Shown: positions 53,615 to 63,178 of the stretch, piece after piece | Numbering within the stretch: position 1 is the first letter of the stretch | Layout of the letters: every line of letters starts with the position of its first letter | Assembly (NCBI GenBank): GCA_027621405.1 | Contig: JAQCBT010000008.1 | Location: 62,001-126,000 of the forward strand | Direction of reading: 5' to 3' | Origin: Pseudomonadota bacterium | Lineage (GTDB): Bacteria; Pseudomonadota; Gammaproteobacteria; Pseudomonadales; Pseudohongiellaceae | Length of the DNA stretch: 64,000 nucleotides | Notes under the pieces: generated by a model | Databases searched by the model: none | What the model was told of the DNA's origin: nothing | Seen by the model: only the letters and a program-made list of their open reading frames with translations | Position numbers and translations under genes: made by a program

Positions 53615-54150
53615 TGAACCTGCACCAAATTCTTTGAGGATTTCCGGCACATTTAAAGAGTCTCTTACGGGGACAGGTTCCTTGGGCCCGTCTGCTGGGT
53701 ATGCTCGTGCCGGCCGGGTCGCAACCCTGCCTCCCTGCAGTCGCACTCGAAGCCACCGATGCACAAGACCATGAACACCACACGATTGTTGCTCGCTAGA
53801 AATCTCTGATTGACCAAAAAAAACGCTCGCACCGAGTGAACGATGCGAGCGTAAAAGCCCAAAACACAGGAACCTGGTTTGTAATGTCGCGAACAGTCAA
53901 GGGAGAGAATCGACAAGCTTCGACATTAGATTCCGTGCATTTGATTGTTAATTAGCAGGGAGTGTGCCAACTCTGGAGACGACCTGAAAACGCCATGTCT
54001 ACGGGCTTCCGGGAATTGAAGCGATATTTTCCCTGGGGAAAAGCGCGCAGTTTTGGCGCCGAGAGCCTCTGCTGCGCACAAAGAGAGTGCAAAAGCTGAA
54101 CAAACGTTCGCTCCTAGCCCAAACAGGCTGTCAGCTTGGATCAGGACAAG
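53615..54150. other. Gene-poor 536-base stretch with an orphan terminator
   Basis: No coding region is supported here. The only clear element is a minus-strand terminator at 53816-53852. Minus-strand features between 53.86 and 54.12 kb include a TTGACT element near 53897 and several GGA-containing stretches, which would fit either a long 3' tail of the kinase gene at 54151 or a separate small RNA ending at that terminator. Confidence 0.35.
53816..53852 (-). terminator. Rho-independent terminator
   Basis: Read on the minus strand, arms ACGCTCGCA and TGCGAGCGT (9 perfect pairs) enclose a 12-base loop, then eight T follow. It is about 300 bases beyond the stop of the hybrid kinase and 200 bases past the convergent Lrp-type gene's stop. 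Confidence 0.85.
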
Positions 54151-56367
54151 CTATTGCAGTGAAGCCGATTGCGACTCGCCCAGCCAGCGTTGCAGGGCCC
54201 GGCCCATGGATTCCGATTCGATGGGTTTGGCGAGGTAATCATCCATTCCCGCATCGATACAGCGCTTCTCATCTTCTTCCATTGCATTCGCTGTGAGCGC
54301 GATGATCGGTGTTGGTCGTGAACCTCGCTGTTCCTGGTACTTGCGAATCTCAATGGTGGCTTCATAACCATCCATCCTGGGCATATGGCAATCCATGAAG
54401 ATAAGATCGTATTTGTTCTCGGCAATTTTCTGTATCGCCTCCAGACCGTCCTCCGCTTTCTCACATTCAATGCCAAACTTGCGTAGCATCTTGTCTGCCA
54501 CGATCTGGTTAACCGCATTGTCTTCCACCAGTAAGACTCGAGCAGCCATGGTTGGTATTTTCGCCAGCGCCGGTCCATGCACGTCTGCCTGCGGAATCTG
54601 CTTCAGGGCATTGCGCAATTGTTTAAACCGAATTGGCAATATCAATTCTGCGGTCTCGTGGCTTTTCGAGGTATGAGTAACATGGTGCACGAGTCGAATT
54701 AGCCTGCCCTTCTCATACTGGAAGTCCTGCTCATCGGTGATTACCACATCTGCCACTTCGTTTTCGCTGCTAGTAAGGGTCACCTGCATGCGCTGCAATA
54801 GTCTCTCGATGGCGGTATGTTGCAGCGGCGAAGCAACCCGGATAGCCACTCGGAGGTCTTCCAGACCAACCCTGGTATAGGCGTGGTACTGATCCTCAGC
54901 ATTTACGGCGGGAATGCTGAAATAAAATTCCGAGCCGCAACCAGTCTGGCTGACAAAACCGATTTCCCCGCCCATGAGGCTAACGACCTGGCGAGAGATA
55001 GCGAGCCCCAGACCGGTACCCCCGTATTTTCGGGTGGTACTACCATCCGCCTGGCCAAAGGCTTCAAACAGCGCATGTTGGTTATTGGCGTCGATACCGA
55101 TGCCGGTGTCTTTGACATAAAACTCCAGCTTTTGAGTATCTCTCTGTTGAGCGACTTCACAACGAACAAGAATATGGCCTTCGTGAGTGAACTTGACTGC
55201 ATTACCTACCAGGTTCAGTAACACCTGCCGCAGGCGGGTCGGATCCAACTCGAAGGTGTCGAAGGCCTTTGGGTCGATTACGGAGCAGAGTTCGACTTCC
55301 TTGCGCCGCGCCACCTGGTACATGATAGCGATGACTTCCTCCACGACATCACCCGGCGCCATAGCTTCCGGTGCCAGGGTCATCTTGCCAGCATCAATCT
55401 TCGACAGGTCAAGTATGTCATTGATGATCGAAAGCAGGCCCGTTGCTGAACGGCTGGCAATTTCTACGTAGTCCCTTTGTTCAGAGGAAAGAACGCAACC
55501 GCGGAGAAGATCCAGCATGCCCACAACGCCGTTCATTGGAGTGCGGATCTCATGACTCATATTGGCCAGGAACTGGGTCTTCATGATCGCCGCTTTCTCG
55601 GCCTCATTCTTGGCTGCTTCCAGCTCTGCTACGGAGGATTCCAGGCTGTTGCTGTACTCACAAAGTTTGCGTTCTCGTTCTTCCAACTGCTGCAACAGCT
55701 CGTTGAAGCGCTCCACCAGAAAGCCGATCTCATCGTCCGATACTTTCTCTGCTCGCAAGGAAAAGTCCTGTTGCTCAGTGACTGTAGCTACTGTGGTCTT
55801 CAGCGAATCGATGGGCGCGGAGAGATAGCGTGCCAGGCTGCGAGAGAGAGGGATTACGGCAATCATCAACAGCAGCATGATAATTGCTCCGGCAACGAGT
55901 TGCTGGAAGATCACTCCCAGCACTTCTTCATGATTGATCACGGCAATCAGGGTAGCAACCGTTGAATTGCTTTCATCAACGGGCGTAATCAACCAGGTTC
56001 TTTGCCAACCGGAAAGGGTATCAATTTCTGTAAGCGGCAGTGACCGGGTCATGGCCTGCTCTATTTCCTGAGAGTCTCCTACCGCAGCGATGATGGCATT
56101 TTCCGGCGAAATCACCAGCGCGCCCTGCAGATGGGGAATCGACAGAAGGCCTTCCAGCTGCCGAGCAATGCTGGCTGAGTTCCTGAGGTTCACTGCAGTG
56201 CCCAGGCTCGCGACCACCTGCTCCATCTGGACGCTCGATTCATCTATGTTGGCGAAATAGGACCGGTAGGTAACATAGCTCACCGAGCCTGCAATACTGA
56301 CAAGCAATAGCGAGCCTGCGATGCCAATGATGATGACCCGCAGCTTCGTAGCCAATGACATAGCCAT
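54151..56367 (-). CDS. Membrane hybrid histidine kinase with HAMP and receiver
   Basis: A 738-residue sensor from the ATG at 56367 (a TTG at 56379 is an alternative). One membrane helix (VIIIGIAGSLLLVSIAGSVSYVT) and another near residue 170 flank a periplasmic sensing region; a HAMP-like segment leads to the kinase core with the phospho-acceptor in MSHEIRTPMNG, the N box LLNLVGNAVKFT, DTGIGIDANN and GGTGLGLAISRQVVSLMGGEI. A degenerate receiver-like part is followed by a good receiver (VLLVEDNAVNQIVADKML, Asp in LIFMDCHMPRMDG, LAKPIE). The ends resemble BarA-type hybrid kinases, but there is no HPt domain, so signalling must go through a separate one. Confidence 0.92.
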   Translation of the reverse strand: MAMSLATKLRVIIIGIAGSLLLVSIAGSVSYVTYRSYFANIDESSVQMEQVVASLGTAVNLRNSASIARQLEGLLSIPHLQGALVISPENAIIAAVGDSQEIEQAMTRSLPLTEIDTLSGWQRTWLITPVDESNSTVATLIAVINHEEVLGVIFQQLVAGAIIMLLLMIAVIPLSRSLARYLSAPIDSLKTTVATVTEQQDFSLRAEKVSDDEIGFLVERFNELLQQLEERERKLCEYSNSLESSVAELEAAKNEAEKAAIMKTQFLANMSHEIRTPMNGVVGMLDLLRGCVLSSEQRDYVEIASRSATGLLSIINDILDLSKIDAGKMTLAPEAMAPGDVVEEVIAIMYQVARRKEVELCSVIDPKAFDTFELDPTRLRQVLLNLVGNAVKFTHEGHILVRCEVAQQRDTQKLEFYVKDTGIGIDANNQHALFEAFGQADGSTTRKYGGTGLGLAISRQVVSLMGGEIGFVSQTGCGSEFYFSIPAVNAEDQYHAYTRVGLEDLRVAIRVASPLQHTAIERLLQRMQVTLTSSENEVADVVITDEQDFQYEKGRLIRLVHHVTHTSKSHETAELILPIRFKQLRNALKQIPQADVHGPALAKIPTMAARVLLVEDNAVNQIVADKMLRKFGIECEKAEDGLEAIQKIAENKYDLIFMDCHMPRMDGYEATIEIRKYQEQRGSRPTPIIALTANAMEEDEKRCIDAGMDDYLAKPIESESMGRALQRWLGESQSASLQ

Positions 56368-56635
56368 GAAGAATCGCAATAGAAGTTCCCGACAGCAGTC
56401 TTCGCTGCTCCAACTCCAGCCTTGAGCCGCCCTTTATCACGGGCGTTACATGTGGAAGGTGAGTAGCCCGCAGGCAATCAGGCAATCTTCCTTCTTCTGG
56501 AGTTCAGTCTAGTTGAAGCTGGGGAGATTGCCGGGAAATTTTCTACAGTGATGCAGGAAAATCGCGCTATCGCGAATGCCCCGGCAAATTGGCGGCGGAT
56601 ATCCGTGGCCGTGTATCGCCGCCACCAGGAGTGAC

Positions 56636-57784
56636 TCAGTCGAAATGCAGCTTGCCGCGATTCAGTTCCCGCAACGAGGAACAGCCCATGAGGATCATGT
56701 CACGCTCGATCTCTTCCCGCAGCCTGGTCAGCGCCCTGTCGACACCTGGGTAGCCGCCGCCAGCCACCGCATAGAGATAACCACGGCCGGTCATGCAAGC
56801 CTTGGCACCCATTGCCAATGCCTTGAGCACATGGGTACCACGTCGCACACCGCCATCCAGAATGACCTCGATGCTGTCGCCAACCGCATCCACGATAGGG
56901 CCTAACTGATCGAATGGCGCGGTCGATCCATCCAGCTGGCGGCCACCGTGATTGGAGATCATAACCGCCGACGCACCAATATCCACGGCCCGTCGCGCAT
57001 CCTCGACCGACATAACGCCTTTTATGGCAAAAGGCCCACCCCAGCGCTTGATCGCTTCTTCGGCATCCTTCCAGGTAATTGAGCGGTCGAATTGGCTGTT
57101 CATATAGCCGACTACGGACGTGAGCTTGCCACTCCCCTCGGATATACGCCCCGACACATTCGCCAGTTCGAATTTCTTGCGCAACAGGTAGTTGAAGCTC
57201 CAACTGGGGTGGGTGGCAAAACTGAACAGGCTCTTGAGGGTAAACTTCGGAGGAATCACCATACCCGTGTACAGATCTTTCTCACGGTTACCCGCTACCA
57301 GGGTATCCACCGTCAGGCATATGGCCGAATAGTTTGCTTGCTTGCAGCGATCGATAAATTCCCAGCTCATTCCCCTGTCTTTGTGTATATACAGCTGGAA
57401 GCATTTGGGACCCGGGGTGGCAGCTCCAACTTCCTCGATACTGGTAGTAGAAAGCGAGGAGAGGCTATACATCGTCTTGTGTTCATGGGCTGCGCGACAG
57501 ACTGCGAGCTCGCCATGGTGATGGAACAATCTGGTCATTGCGGTCGGCGACAGGAAGACAGGCCAATCGATATCCTGACCCAACACATTGGTGCGCAGAT
57601 CCATACCGCTGAGATCGGCCAGGGCATTTGGAATCAAGCGAACCTGATCGAACGCTTCGGTATTGCGCCGCAGGGTGACCTCATCATCAGATCCACCATC
57701 AATATAGTGAAACAGGGGCGCAGGCAGTCGCTTCTTTGCCATGCGCCTGAAATCCGCAGTGTTATTACAATCCTTTACACCCAC
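56636..57784 (-). CDS. lldD: FMN-dependent alpha-hydroxy acid oxidase/dehydrogenase
   Basis: A 382-residue TIM-barrel flavoenzyme with GTG start at 57784. Family marks are LPAPLFHYIDGGSDDEVTLRRNTEAFDQVRL, FLSPTAMTRLFHHHGELAVCRAAHE, and the catalytic His in SNHGGRQLDG with ILDGGVRRGTHVLKALAMGAKACMTGRGYLY. It is of the L-lactate dehydrogenase (LldD)/glycolate oxidase type, passing electrons to quinone or to oxygen. A hairpin with 7-bp GC arms downstream (about 56591-56625) could end transcription. Lactate as substrate is inferred. Confidence 0.88.
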   Translation of the reverse strand: MGVKDCNNTADFRRMAKKRLPAPLFHYIDGGSDDEVTLRRNTEAFDQVRLIPNALADLSGMDLRTNVLGQDIDWPVFLSPTAMTRLFHHHGELAVCRAAHEHKTMYSLSSLSTTSIEEVGAATPGPKCFQLYIHKDRGMSWEFIDRCKQANYSAICLTVDTLVAGNREKDLYTGMVIPPKFTLKSLFSFATHPSWSFNYLLRKKFELANVSGRISEGSGKLTSVVGYMNSQFDRSITWKDAEEAIKRWGGPFAIKGVMSVEDARRAVDIGASAVMISNHGGRQLDGSTAPFDQLGPIVDAVGDSIEVILDGGVRRGTHVLKALAMGAKACMTGRGYLYAVAGGGYPGVDRALTRLREEIERDMILMGCSSLRELNRGKLHFD

Positions 57785-57903
57785 AATTTACGGTCTCCGC
57801 TCTTAAGGAAGCTCTGTTTGCTCTCGTAGCCCGGAACGGAAGCATAACAGGATTCCCGTTGAATTCAGCAGGAATTTGCTTCAGCCCTGCAGTATGATGG
57901 GCC

Positions 57904-58347
57904 ATGGCTTATGTTCTGTTTCGCTACCTGCATCTTTTCGCCGTACTCGTGTTAGTCGGTGGTGTGATCATTGAGAACATGGCCATTCGGCCGAAGATCA
58001 ACGACGAAGACGCCAGGAACCTGGCAAGGATCGACAGCTTCTGCGGTCTCGCCGTGGTGTGCATCATAGTATTCGGTTCGGTGCTGTGGTTTGGCGTGGG
58101 CAAGCCAGCCACTTTTTACAGCACGAATCCGTTGTTTCACGCCAAGCTGGGATTGCTTGGCCTGTTGTTGCTGACTGCGATTACGCCAGCCGTATTTTTT
58201 TTCCGCAACCGCAATTTCAACCCGACCGACGATTCCGAGCTTGCCGTTCCTGGCATAGTAAGAATCTGTCTCCGCCTGGAATTGTTTATCCTGCTTGCAA
58301 TACCGGTACTTGCCTGGCTGGTCGCTCGCGGAGTGGGACTCGGGTAA
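57904..58347 (+). CDS. DUF2214-family membrane protein
   Basis: A 147-residue protein with four membrane segments (YLHLFAVLVLVGGVIIENMA, CGLAVVCIIVFGSVLWFGVG, LGLLGLLLLTAITPAVFFF, LELFILLAIPVLAWLVARGVG). The FRYLHLFAVLVLVGG start and internal Arg/Asp match DUF2214 proteins, which are related in outline to the CopD fold; function unknown. It is 47 bases upstream of a secreted methyltransferase-like gene. Confidence 0.8.
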   Translation: MAYVLFRYLHLFAVLVLVGGVIIENMAIRPKINDEDARNLARIDSFCGLAVVCIIVFGSVLWFGVGKPATFYSTNPLFHAKLGLLGLLLLTAITPAVFFFRNRNFNPTDDSELAVPGIVRICLRLELFILLAIPVLAWLVARGVGLG

Positions 58348-58394
58348 AGCAAGGTTACAACATTTCTTATTGGTGTACTGATCGGGATATCAAT

Positions 58395-59165
58395 ATGACA
58401 AAGCGTGTAAGCAAGACAAGCTGTGCGGCCCTGGTGAGCCTAATGGCATTGATTGCCAGTTGCGAGGGCATGGCCCAGGACAGTGCCGCCTTGCGTCGGG
58501 CCCTGGCGGGGCCGGATCGGGAAGTCACCGACTTCGTGCGTGACGAAGTACGCAAACCAGTGGAGGTGCTCGAATTCCTCGGCATTGGTACCGGCATGAC
58601 TGTCCTCGATGTCTATGCGGCAGGCGGCTACTACACATACATATTGTCAAAGGCCGTTGGTCCAGACGGCCTGGTCTATGCACAGAACACCGAGCGTGGT
58701 CTCGCATTCCGGGAAGACCGGCAGGAAATTTCCCAGGGTGAGGCACTGGCGAACAAGATTCGACAGGGTAATCTCAGCAATGTGCGCAGCCTGGTTGGCC
58801 GTGTCGCAGACCTCGATATCCCAGCCGCTTCCCTGGACGGCATACTGTTGATGCAGACCCTGCATGATTCCTACAACGGCAGCCCCACCCGATCCCTCAA
58901 CCTGCTTCTCGAATTGAAACGTTTCCTGAAACCCGGCGGCGTAATCGGCATTACCGATCATGTCGGTATTGCTGCTAACGACAATCGCGAACTGCATCGC
59001 ATGCAAATCGAACAGGCTATCGATGTCAGTGAACGTGCAGGCTTTATCGTCCAGTCCTCCGACATACTCCGCAACCCACGGGACGACCACAGCCGCAGCA
59101 TCTTTGATCCGCGCCTCGCAAGGAACACGGATCGCTTCCTGCTGCGTCTGATAAATCCCGATTGA
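58395..59165 (+). CDS. Exported class I methyltransferase-like protein
   Basis: A 256-residue protein from the ATG at 58395, with a signal-like N-terminus (TSCAALVSLMALIASCEGMAQ; the Cys in IASC could be lipidated). The rest has the SAM methyltransferase core: VLEFLGIGTGMTVLDVYAAGGYYTYILSKAVG, VYAQNT, LVGRVADLDIPAASLDGILLMQTLHDSYN and FLKPGGVIGITDH. Several bacterial proteins of this family carry signal peptides although SAM is not expected in the periplasm; the role is unclear. The gap after it (to 59355) has only a pair of 9-bp inverted arms 70 bases apart. Confidence 0.75.
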   Translation: MTKRVSKTSCAALVSLMALIASCEGMAQDSAALRRALAGPDREVTDFVRDEVRKPVEVLEFLGIGTGMTVLDVYAAGGYYTYILSKAVGPDGLVYAQNTERGLAFREDRQEISQGEALANKIRQGNLSNVRSLVGRVADLDIPAASLDGILLMQTLHDSYNGSPTRSLNLLLELKRFLKPGGVIGITDHVGIAANDNRELHRMQIEQAIDVSERAGFIVQSSDILRNPRDDHSRSIFDPRLARNTDRFLLRLINPD

Positions 59166-59355
59166 AACAGGAGTGGCGAGCGGCCATACTTGACCCCTGA
59201 TCATTGCCTCAAAAATAGCCGGAATGGGCCTGTCTCCAGTCGGTACACGGTGCTCGCCACCCTAGCTGGCTAGTACGCGCAGCATCGACGGATCGAAGCC
59301 ACGATCGGCAATGCATTGCAGGCAAGCAAGAACTTCAGCCCAAGAGCCAGGAATC

Positions 59356-60696
59356 ATGAAGACGCGGTTAGTATCCGGTAATGACAAGCCCGAGAGACGA
59401 CTGTCCCTGCATGAACTCTATGCCAGGGACGCTGAGGCAGCCGATCGACTGCTGTGGGGTAGAACTCCTCACCCGGTCAGTCGACGTGGTTTCCTCAGGA
59501 ACAGCGGACTGCTGGCCATGAGTACTGCGCTGGGAATGAGCATTCCCTTCGCCCGCTTCATGCCTGCCGGGCTGATCCCTGCCGCCTTTGCCGCCGAGAA
59601 CGCCGGCGATGCGATACCCGGCAAGGAAGGGCTAGTCATACTCAATGACCGGCCACTCAACGCAGAAACGCCAGCCCACCTGCTGGATGACAATATCACG
59701 CCGAATCACCGCATGTTTATTCGCAACAACGGCGTTCCTCCTGAGAATATAAATCCCGATTCCTGGACGCTGGAGGTTGCTGGAGAATCCTGTGTTCGCC
59801 CCACTACTTTCAGCATCGCTGATCTCAGATCCCGATTCGAAGAAGTTAGCCTGCAGTTGCAGCTGGAATGTGGCGGTAATGGGCGCAGCGAATTCGTACC
59901 GGCGGCCAGCGGCAATCAGTGGACTACCGGTGCGGTAGGCTGCCCGATGTTTACCGGAGTCCGCCTGCGGGATGTACTCAACTACTGTGGTGTGGCTGAG
60001 GATGCCCAATACGTGGGTTATTACGGTGCCGACACCCACACCAGTGGCAACCCGGACCTGGATCCCATCTCCCGGGGTGTCCCCATCGGCAAGGCCATGG
60101 AACGCGAGTCCATCATCGCCTGGAGCATGAATGGAGAAGACATACCGCTGCAGAATGGCTACCCGTTGCGCCTGGTTTGCGCAGGCTGGCCAGCTTCAGT
60201 TTCAGGCAAGTGGCTCAATCGCCTGGTAGTACGCGACCGCGTTCACGACGGGGAGAAGATGGCAGCACCGTCCTATACAGTGCCCCGGTTCCCCGTTGCC
60301 CCTGGCAGCCGGGTACCGGATTCGGACATGAAGATCATCGAATCCATGCCGGTGAAATCGCTGGTGACATTTCCCCAGTCCGGTCTCAGCCATGATTTCA
60401 GGCAACGCCTTCCGGTACGTGGTCACGCCTGGGCAGGTGATGATCAGGTGAGTGCTGTGTTCATCTCCATCGACTTCGGAACGACCTGGTTCCCCACTGC
60501 GCTTAACAACGCACCCAATCGACTGGCCTGGCAGAGTTGGCAATCCTGGGTACAATTCCGGGAACCTGGATATTATGAAATCTGGGCCAGGGCACAGGAC
60601 ACACAGGGTCGCTCGCAACCCATGGTAGTTCCGGGATGGAATCCAAGGGGCTATCTCAATAATGCCTGCCATCGTGTGGCAGTACAGGCGGTCTAG
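59356..60696 (+). CDS. sorA: Sulfite dehydrogenase molybdopterin subunit, SorA-like
   Basis: A 446-residue Tat-exported enzyme starting at the ATG at 59356; the twin-Arg motif SRRGFL is at residues 42-47. The Moco ligand Cys172 is in QLECGGNGRSEF, with GAVGCPMFTGVRLRDVL, PISRGVPIGKAMERESIIAW, QNGYPLRLVCAGWPASVSGKWLNRLVV and a C-terminal domain with VSAVFISIDFGTTW. This pattern is that of SorA-type sulfite:cytochrome c oxidoreductases, distinct from SoxC at 34847. The next gene, three bases after the stop, is its likely cytochrome partner. Confidence 0.85.
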   Translation: MKTRLVSGNDKPERRLSLHELYARDAEAADRLLWGRTPHPVSRRGFLRNSGLLAMSTALGMSIPFARFMPAGLIPAAFAAENAGDAIPGKEGLVILNDRPLNAETPAHLLDDNITPNHRMFIRNNGVPPENINPDSWTLEVAGESCVRPTTFSIADLRSRFEEVSLQLQLECGGNGRSEFVPAASGNQWTTGAVGCPMFTGVRLRDVLNYCGVAEDAQYVGYYGADTHTSGNPDLDPISRGVPIGKAMERESIIAWSMNGEDIPLQNGYPLRLVCAGWPASVSGKWLNRLVVRDRVHDGEKMAAPSYTVPRFPVAPGSRVPDSDMKIIESMPVKSLVTFPQSGLSHDFRQRLPVRGHAWAGDDQVSAVFISIDFGTTWFPTALNNAPNRLAWQSWQSWVQFREPGYYEIWARAQDTQGRSQPMVVPGWNPRGYLNNACHRVAVQAV

Positions 60697-60699
60697 CCT

Positions 60700-61068
60700 A
60701 TGCGGATACCCGGACTCAAGGCAGCATTGTGCTGCTTGCCATCACTGCTGATCCTGCCTACGGTAGCCGCACAATCAGTCGATGCTACAACCGGCCTGCG
60801 TAAGGAAGAAGGTTGGGAAACAGTGAGAGCAACCTGTACCGAATGTCACTCTGCCCAACTCATCACCCAGAATTCCGGCAGCCGGGCGGTGTGGCAGAGC
60901 CGCATCACCTGGATGCAGGACACACAAGGTCTGCGCCAGCTCGATCCAGAGGAAGAAGATGTGATACTGACTTATCTGTCGGCCCAGTATGGACCCAGGA
61001 GATCCGCACGCCGCGCCAGCCTGGCAGCCCATCTATTGCCCACCAACCCCTACCCCGTTGCGGAATAG
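60700..61068 (+). CDS. sorB: Small c-type cytochrome, SorB-like
   Basis: A 122-residue periplasmic protein three bases after the SorA-like gene. A Sec signal (KAALCCLPSLLILPTVAA) is followed by a single heme site CTECH at residues 46-50, a Met in TWMQDTQGL and a short C-terminal tail. The size and partner match the heme c subunit (SorB) of sulfite:cytochrome c oxidoreductase. It accepts electrons from the molybdenum subunit and passes them to the respiratory chain. Confidence 0.8.
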   Translation: MRIPGLKAALCCLPSLLILPTVAAQSVDATTGLRKEEGWETVRATCTECHSAQLITQNSGSRAVWQSRITWMQDTQGLRQLDPEEEDVILTYLSAQYGPRRSARRASLAAHLLPTNPYPVAE

Positions 61069-61074
61069 TTACCC

Positions 61075-61560
61075 ATGACTGCCGAACAATTTTCCATGTT
61101 TGAAACCGAATCCCCTGCAAAGAAATCCGCGGGCAGCAGCATAAGCGTCAACAAAACCATTAACGGCAAGCAGCAGAACGTCTTCGATCATTGGCTGATA
61201 CCGGTATTCGTAGGCGAATGGATGTTCGGACCCAAAATCCAGGCTGAGGAGATTATCAGTCTCGAGAATACCGTTCGCAGGAATGGCGAGTTCGACTACC
61301 GGGTGAAACGTAACGGCAAGGAAATAAGCCACCAGGGCAAGTACCTGGAATTGGCCATTCCCAACACACTGATCTTTAGCTGGACAGAGAGCACTGCACC
61401 AGAAGTCACCAGCCAGATATCGGTTCAGTTCAGCGAGGCTGGCGACAAGACCAGGCTCAAGCTGACAGTGAAACTACCGCCTGAACTCGATCTCGAGCGC
61501 GACAGGATCAAGGACACCTGGACCGCACGCTGCAAGGCATTGGCAGAAAAATTTAAATAG
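61075..61560 (+). CDS. SRPBCC (AHSA1-like) ligand-binding protein
   Basis: A 161-residue cytoplasmic protein of the START/Bet v 1-like fold: SISVNKTINGKQQNVFDHWLIPVFVGEWMFGP, then strands ENTVRRNGEFDYRVKRNGKEISHQGKYLEL and TLIFSWTESTAPEVTSQISVQFSE, and a C-terminal helix with DTWTARCKALAEKFK. The W-x-x-P start and the final helix are typical of AHSA1-like proteins. No ligand can be assigned. It follows the SorAB pair by six bases. Confidence 0.82.
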   Translation: MTAEQFSMFETESPAKKSAGSSISVNKTINGKQQNVFDHWLIPVFVGEWMFGPKIQAEEIISLENTVRRNGEFDYRVKRNGKEISHQGKYLELAIPNTLIFSWTESTAPEVTSQISVQFSEAGDKTRLKLTVKLPPELDLERDRIKDTWTARCKALAEKFK

Positions 61561-61573
61561 AGACTGGCCGCGG

Positions 61574-63004
61574 CTAGAGGCCGAGATCTCTCTCCCTCGC
61601 TTCCTTGACCGTGCGCTCTGCCGCATCGGGAAGAATATAACCAGCCGCCAGGTTTTCTTCGACTACCTCTTCCACAATCTCCACATACCGATCCTGGCTG
61701 GGATACAACGCTCGTAATGTTTCCTGATCGAATGGCTCGTGGGAACCGTAGAGAAAACAGAAGCGATTAGTCGTTCCACTATTCATACCCGTATTGCGAG
61801 CGGTGGGCACAGCATGCTCGGCGAGTCTAATTCCTCCCAGTACATTGCCACGCTCATCGCGTGCGAATTCCACATCGGGCAAGGCCCGCCGAACCTGGAT
61901 TCGCTCAGCTACTGGAGGTGGTACATCGTCCCTGATCCAGCGCACCAGGTGCTCATAGGCTGCGTTCATTACATCCCTGAAAGGTACATGACTGTACGCG
62001 GGTAATTCACAGTCACTTTCTCTTGGAGCGACACCCTCGATCGGCAATCCATCCCTGAGGTTTCGCACCTTCGCATATTCAACTTCGAAAGGCACATCCA
62101 CATGAGAGGTGCCGGCCACTTCCCACTGGCGGAAATTGTCGCTGTCAGGCTGCGGCGAACCGGCCCTTCTTGCCATATCCGTCTCCGCCATGATCTTGAA
62201 CACCTTGACGGACTGGTCATCCCGAATGAGACCACCTCCACCGTGCACCATAAAACCATCGAACACGGGGTCCAGTGGATGAATGTTATTGATGTAAGTT
62301 GCCAACCTGCTCGCAGACTGGGAATGTCCGGTGGCGATGATCTGTTCGGCGTAGAAGCCTGGCAGGATATTGGCAGAAGTCGCACCCGATTCCTCGCCCA
62401 GGCGATTGATTGCCTTGCCTACAGCGGCAAATATATCGAAGGAAGAGCTGTCGTTACTCAGCTTGCCGTCATTGGTCGTATCGAGACTGCCATAGCGTTC
62501 CGGGCTCCACTCCTGCATGGTATCGATACCCATCTGCTGCGCTGACACCACCACATAGGCATAGCCATTCCTCATCCAGTGCTCACCTGACTGCCACCAG
62601 TCTATATCCTTATCAGGACCACCTGTGACGTTGATCCACTCTACCAGTACCACACCGTTAAAATTGGCAGGAGATTGAGGGCGTCGCACGACCAGACGTG
62701 TGCGGTAAGGATGACCACTATCCAATACCGAGCCGGTTTCCAGACCCTCTGTGCTATAGCGATTGGCAGTGCCTTCGATAAAGTACTCTTCTTCGATGTA
62801 GTTGTGCGCAGCAAGGTCGATGGCCGAGGCACTGTAAATGGAATTCTTCGAAGGATGACCGGGAGGGTCTGCTTCTATCGGGCCATAAATAGTGGCATCT
62901 GGCACGGCTGCAGAGACCATGCCGGCAATCAGTGAACCACCTGCCAATACAAGCTGTGTGAAATGTCGAATTTTTGGACTTTTAACGATTGAGTGGATAG
63001 TCAT
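61574..63004 (-). CDS. Exported alpha/beta hydrolase, Abhydrolase_10 type
   Basis: A 476-residue protein starting at the ATG at 63004, which begins a hydrophobic leader (IRHFTQLVLAGGSLIAGMVSA). It matches the large alpha/beta hydrolase-domain family PF20091: NFNGVVLVEWINVTGGPDKDIDW, YAYVVVSAQQMGID, and ATGHSQSASRLATYIN, where GHSQS is the nucleophile elbow; then HGGGGLIRDDQ and WEVAGTSHVD with the catalytic His. Such enzymes are secreted esterases of unknown substrate. It is divergent from the NhaC-type gene. Confidence 0.82.
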   Translation of the reverse strand: MTIHSIVKSPKIRHFTQLVLAGGSLIAGMVSAAVPDATIYGPIEADPPGHPSKNSIYSASAIDLAAHNYIEEEYFIEGTANRYSTEGLETGSVLDSGHPYRTRLVVRRPQSPANFNGVVLVEWINVTGGPDKDIDWWQSGEHWMRNGYAYVVVSAQQMGIDTMQEWSPERYGSLDTTNDGKLSNDSSSFDIFAAVGKAINRLGEESGATSANILPGFYAEQIIATGHSQSASRLATYINNIHPLDPVFDGFMVHGGGGLIRDDQSVKVFKIMAETDMARRAGSPQPDSDNFRQWEVAGTSHVDVPFEVEYAKVRNLRDGLPIEGVAPRESDCELPAYSHVPFRDVMNAAYEHLVRWIRDDVPPPVAERIQVRRALPDVEFARDERGNVLGGIRLAEHAVPTARNTGMNSGTTNRFCFLYGSHEPFDQETLRALYPSQDRYVEIVEEVVEENLAAGYILPDAAERTVKEARERDLGL

Positions 63005-63178
63005 GACCCTGAGCCCTGTTCTTATCAATTGGGTAACTTGTTGTCGCTTTAAATCGCCCTTCAGATACAGACACAATCTGTCAGGATGCGCTCCAATAGA
63101 TTTCTCGATCCAGCTTACCACTTTGAAATTCAGCCCCCAAATAGTAATTTTCGCCCGCTTGGCATAAGCTGCCATCCC

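Noticed and set aside
54151..56367. Calling the kinase barA and the 53.8-54.1 kb RNA an RsmY/Z-type small RNA
   Set aside because: The kinase lacks the HPt domain of BarA, and the GGA motifs in the region are not clearly in hairpin loops.
56591..56625. GC-rich inverted repeat after lldD as a rho-independent terminator
   Set aside because: The arms pair well but the loop is 18 bases and no T-run follows on the minus strand.
59173..59260. Inverted 9-bp arms GTGGCGAGC/GCTCGCCAC separated by about 70 bases
   Set aside because: Loop too long for a terminator and no mobile element signature; likely chance.
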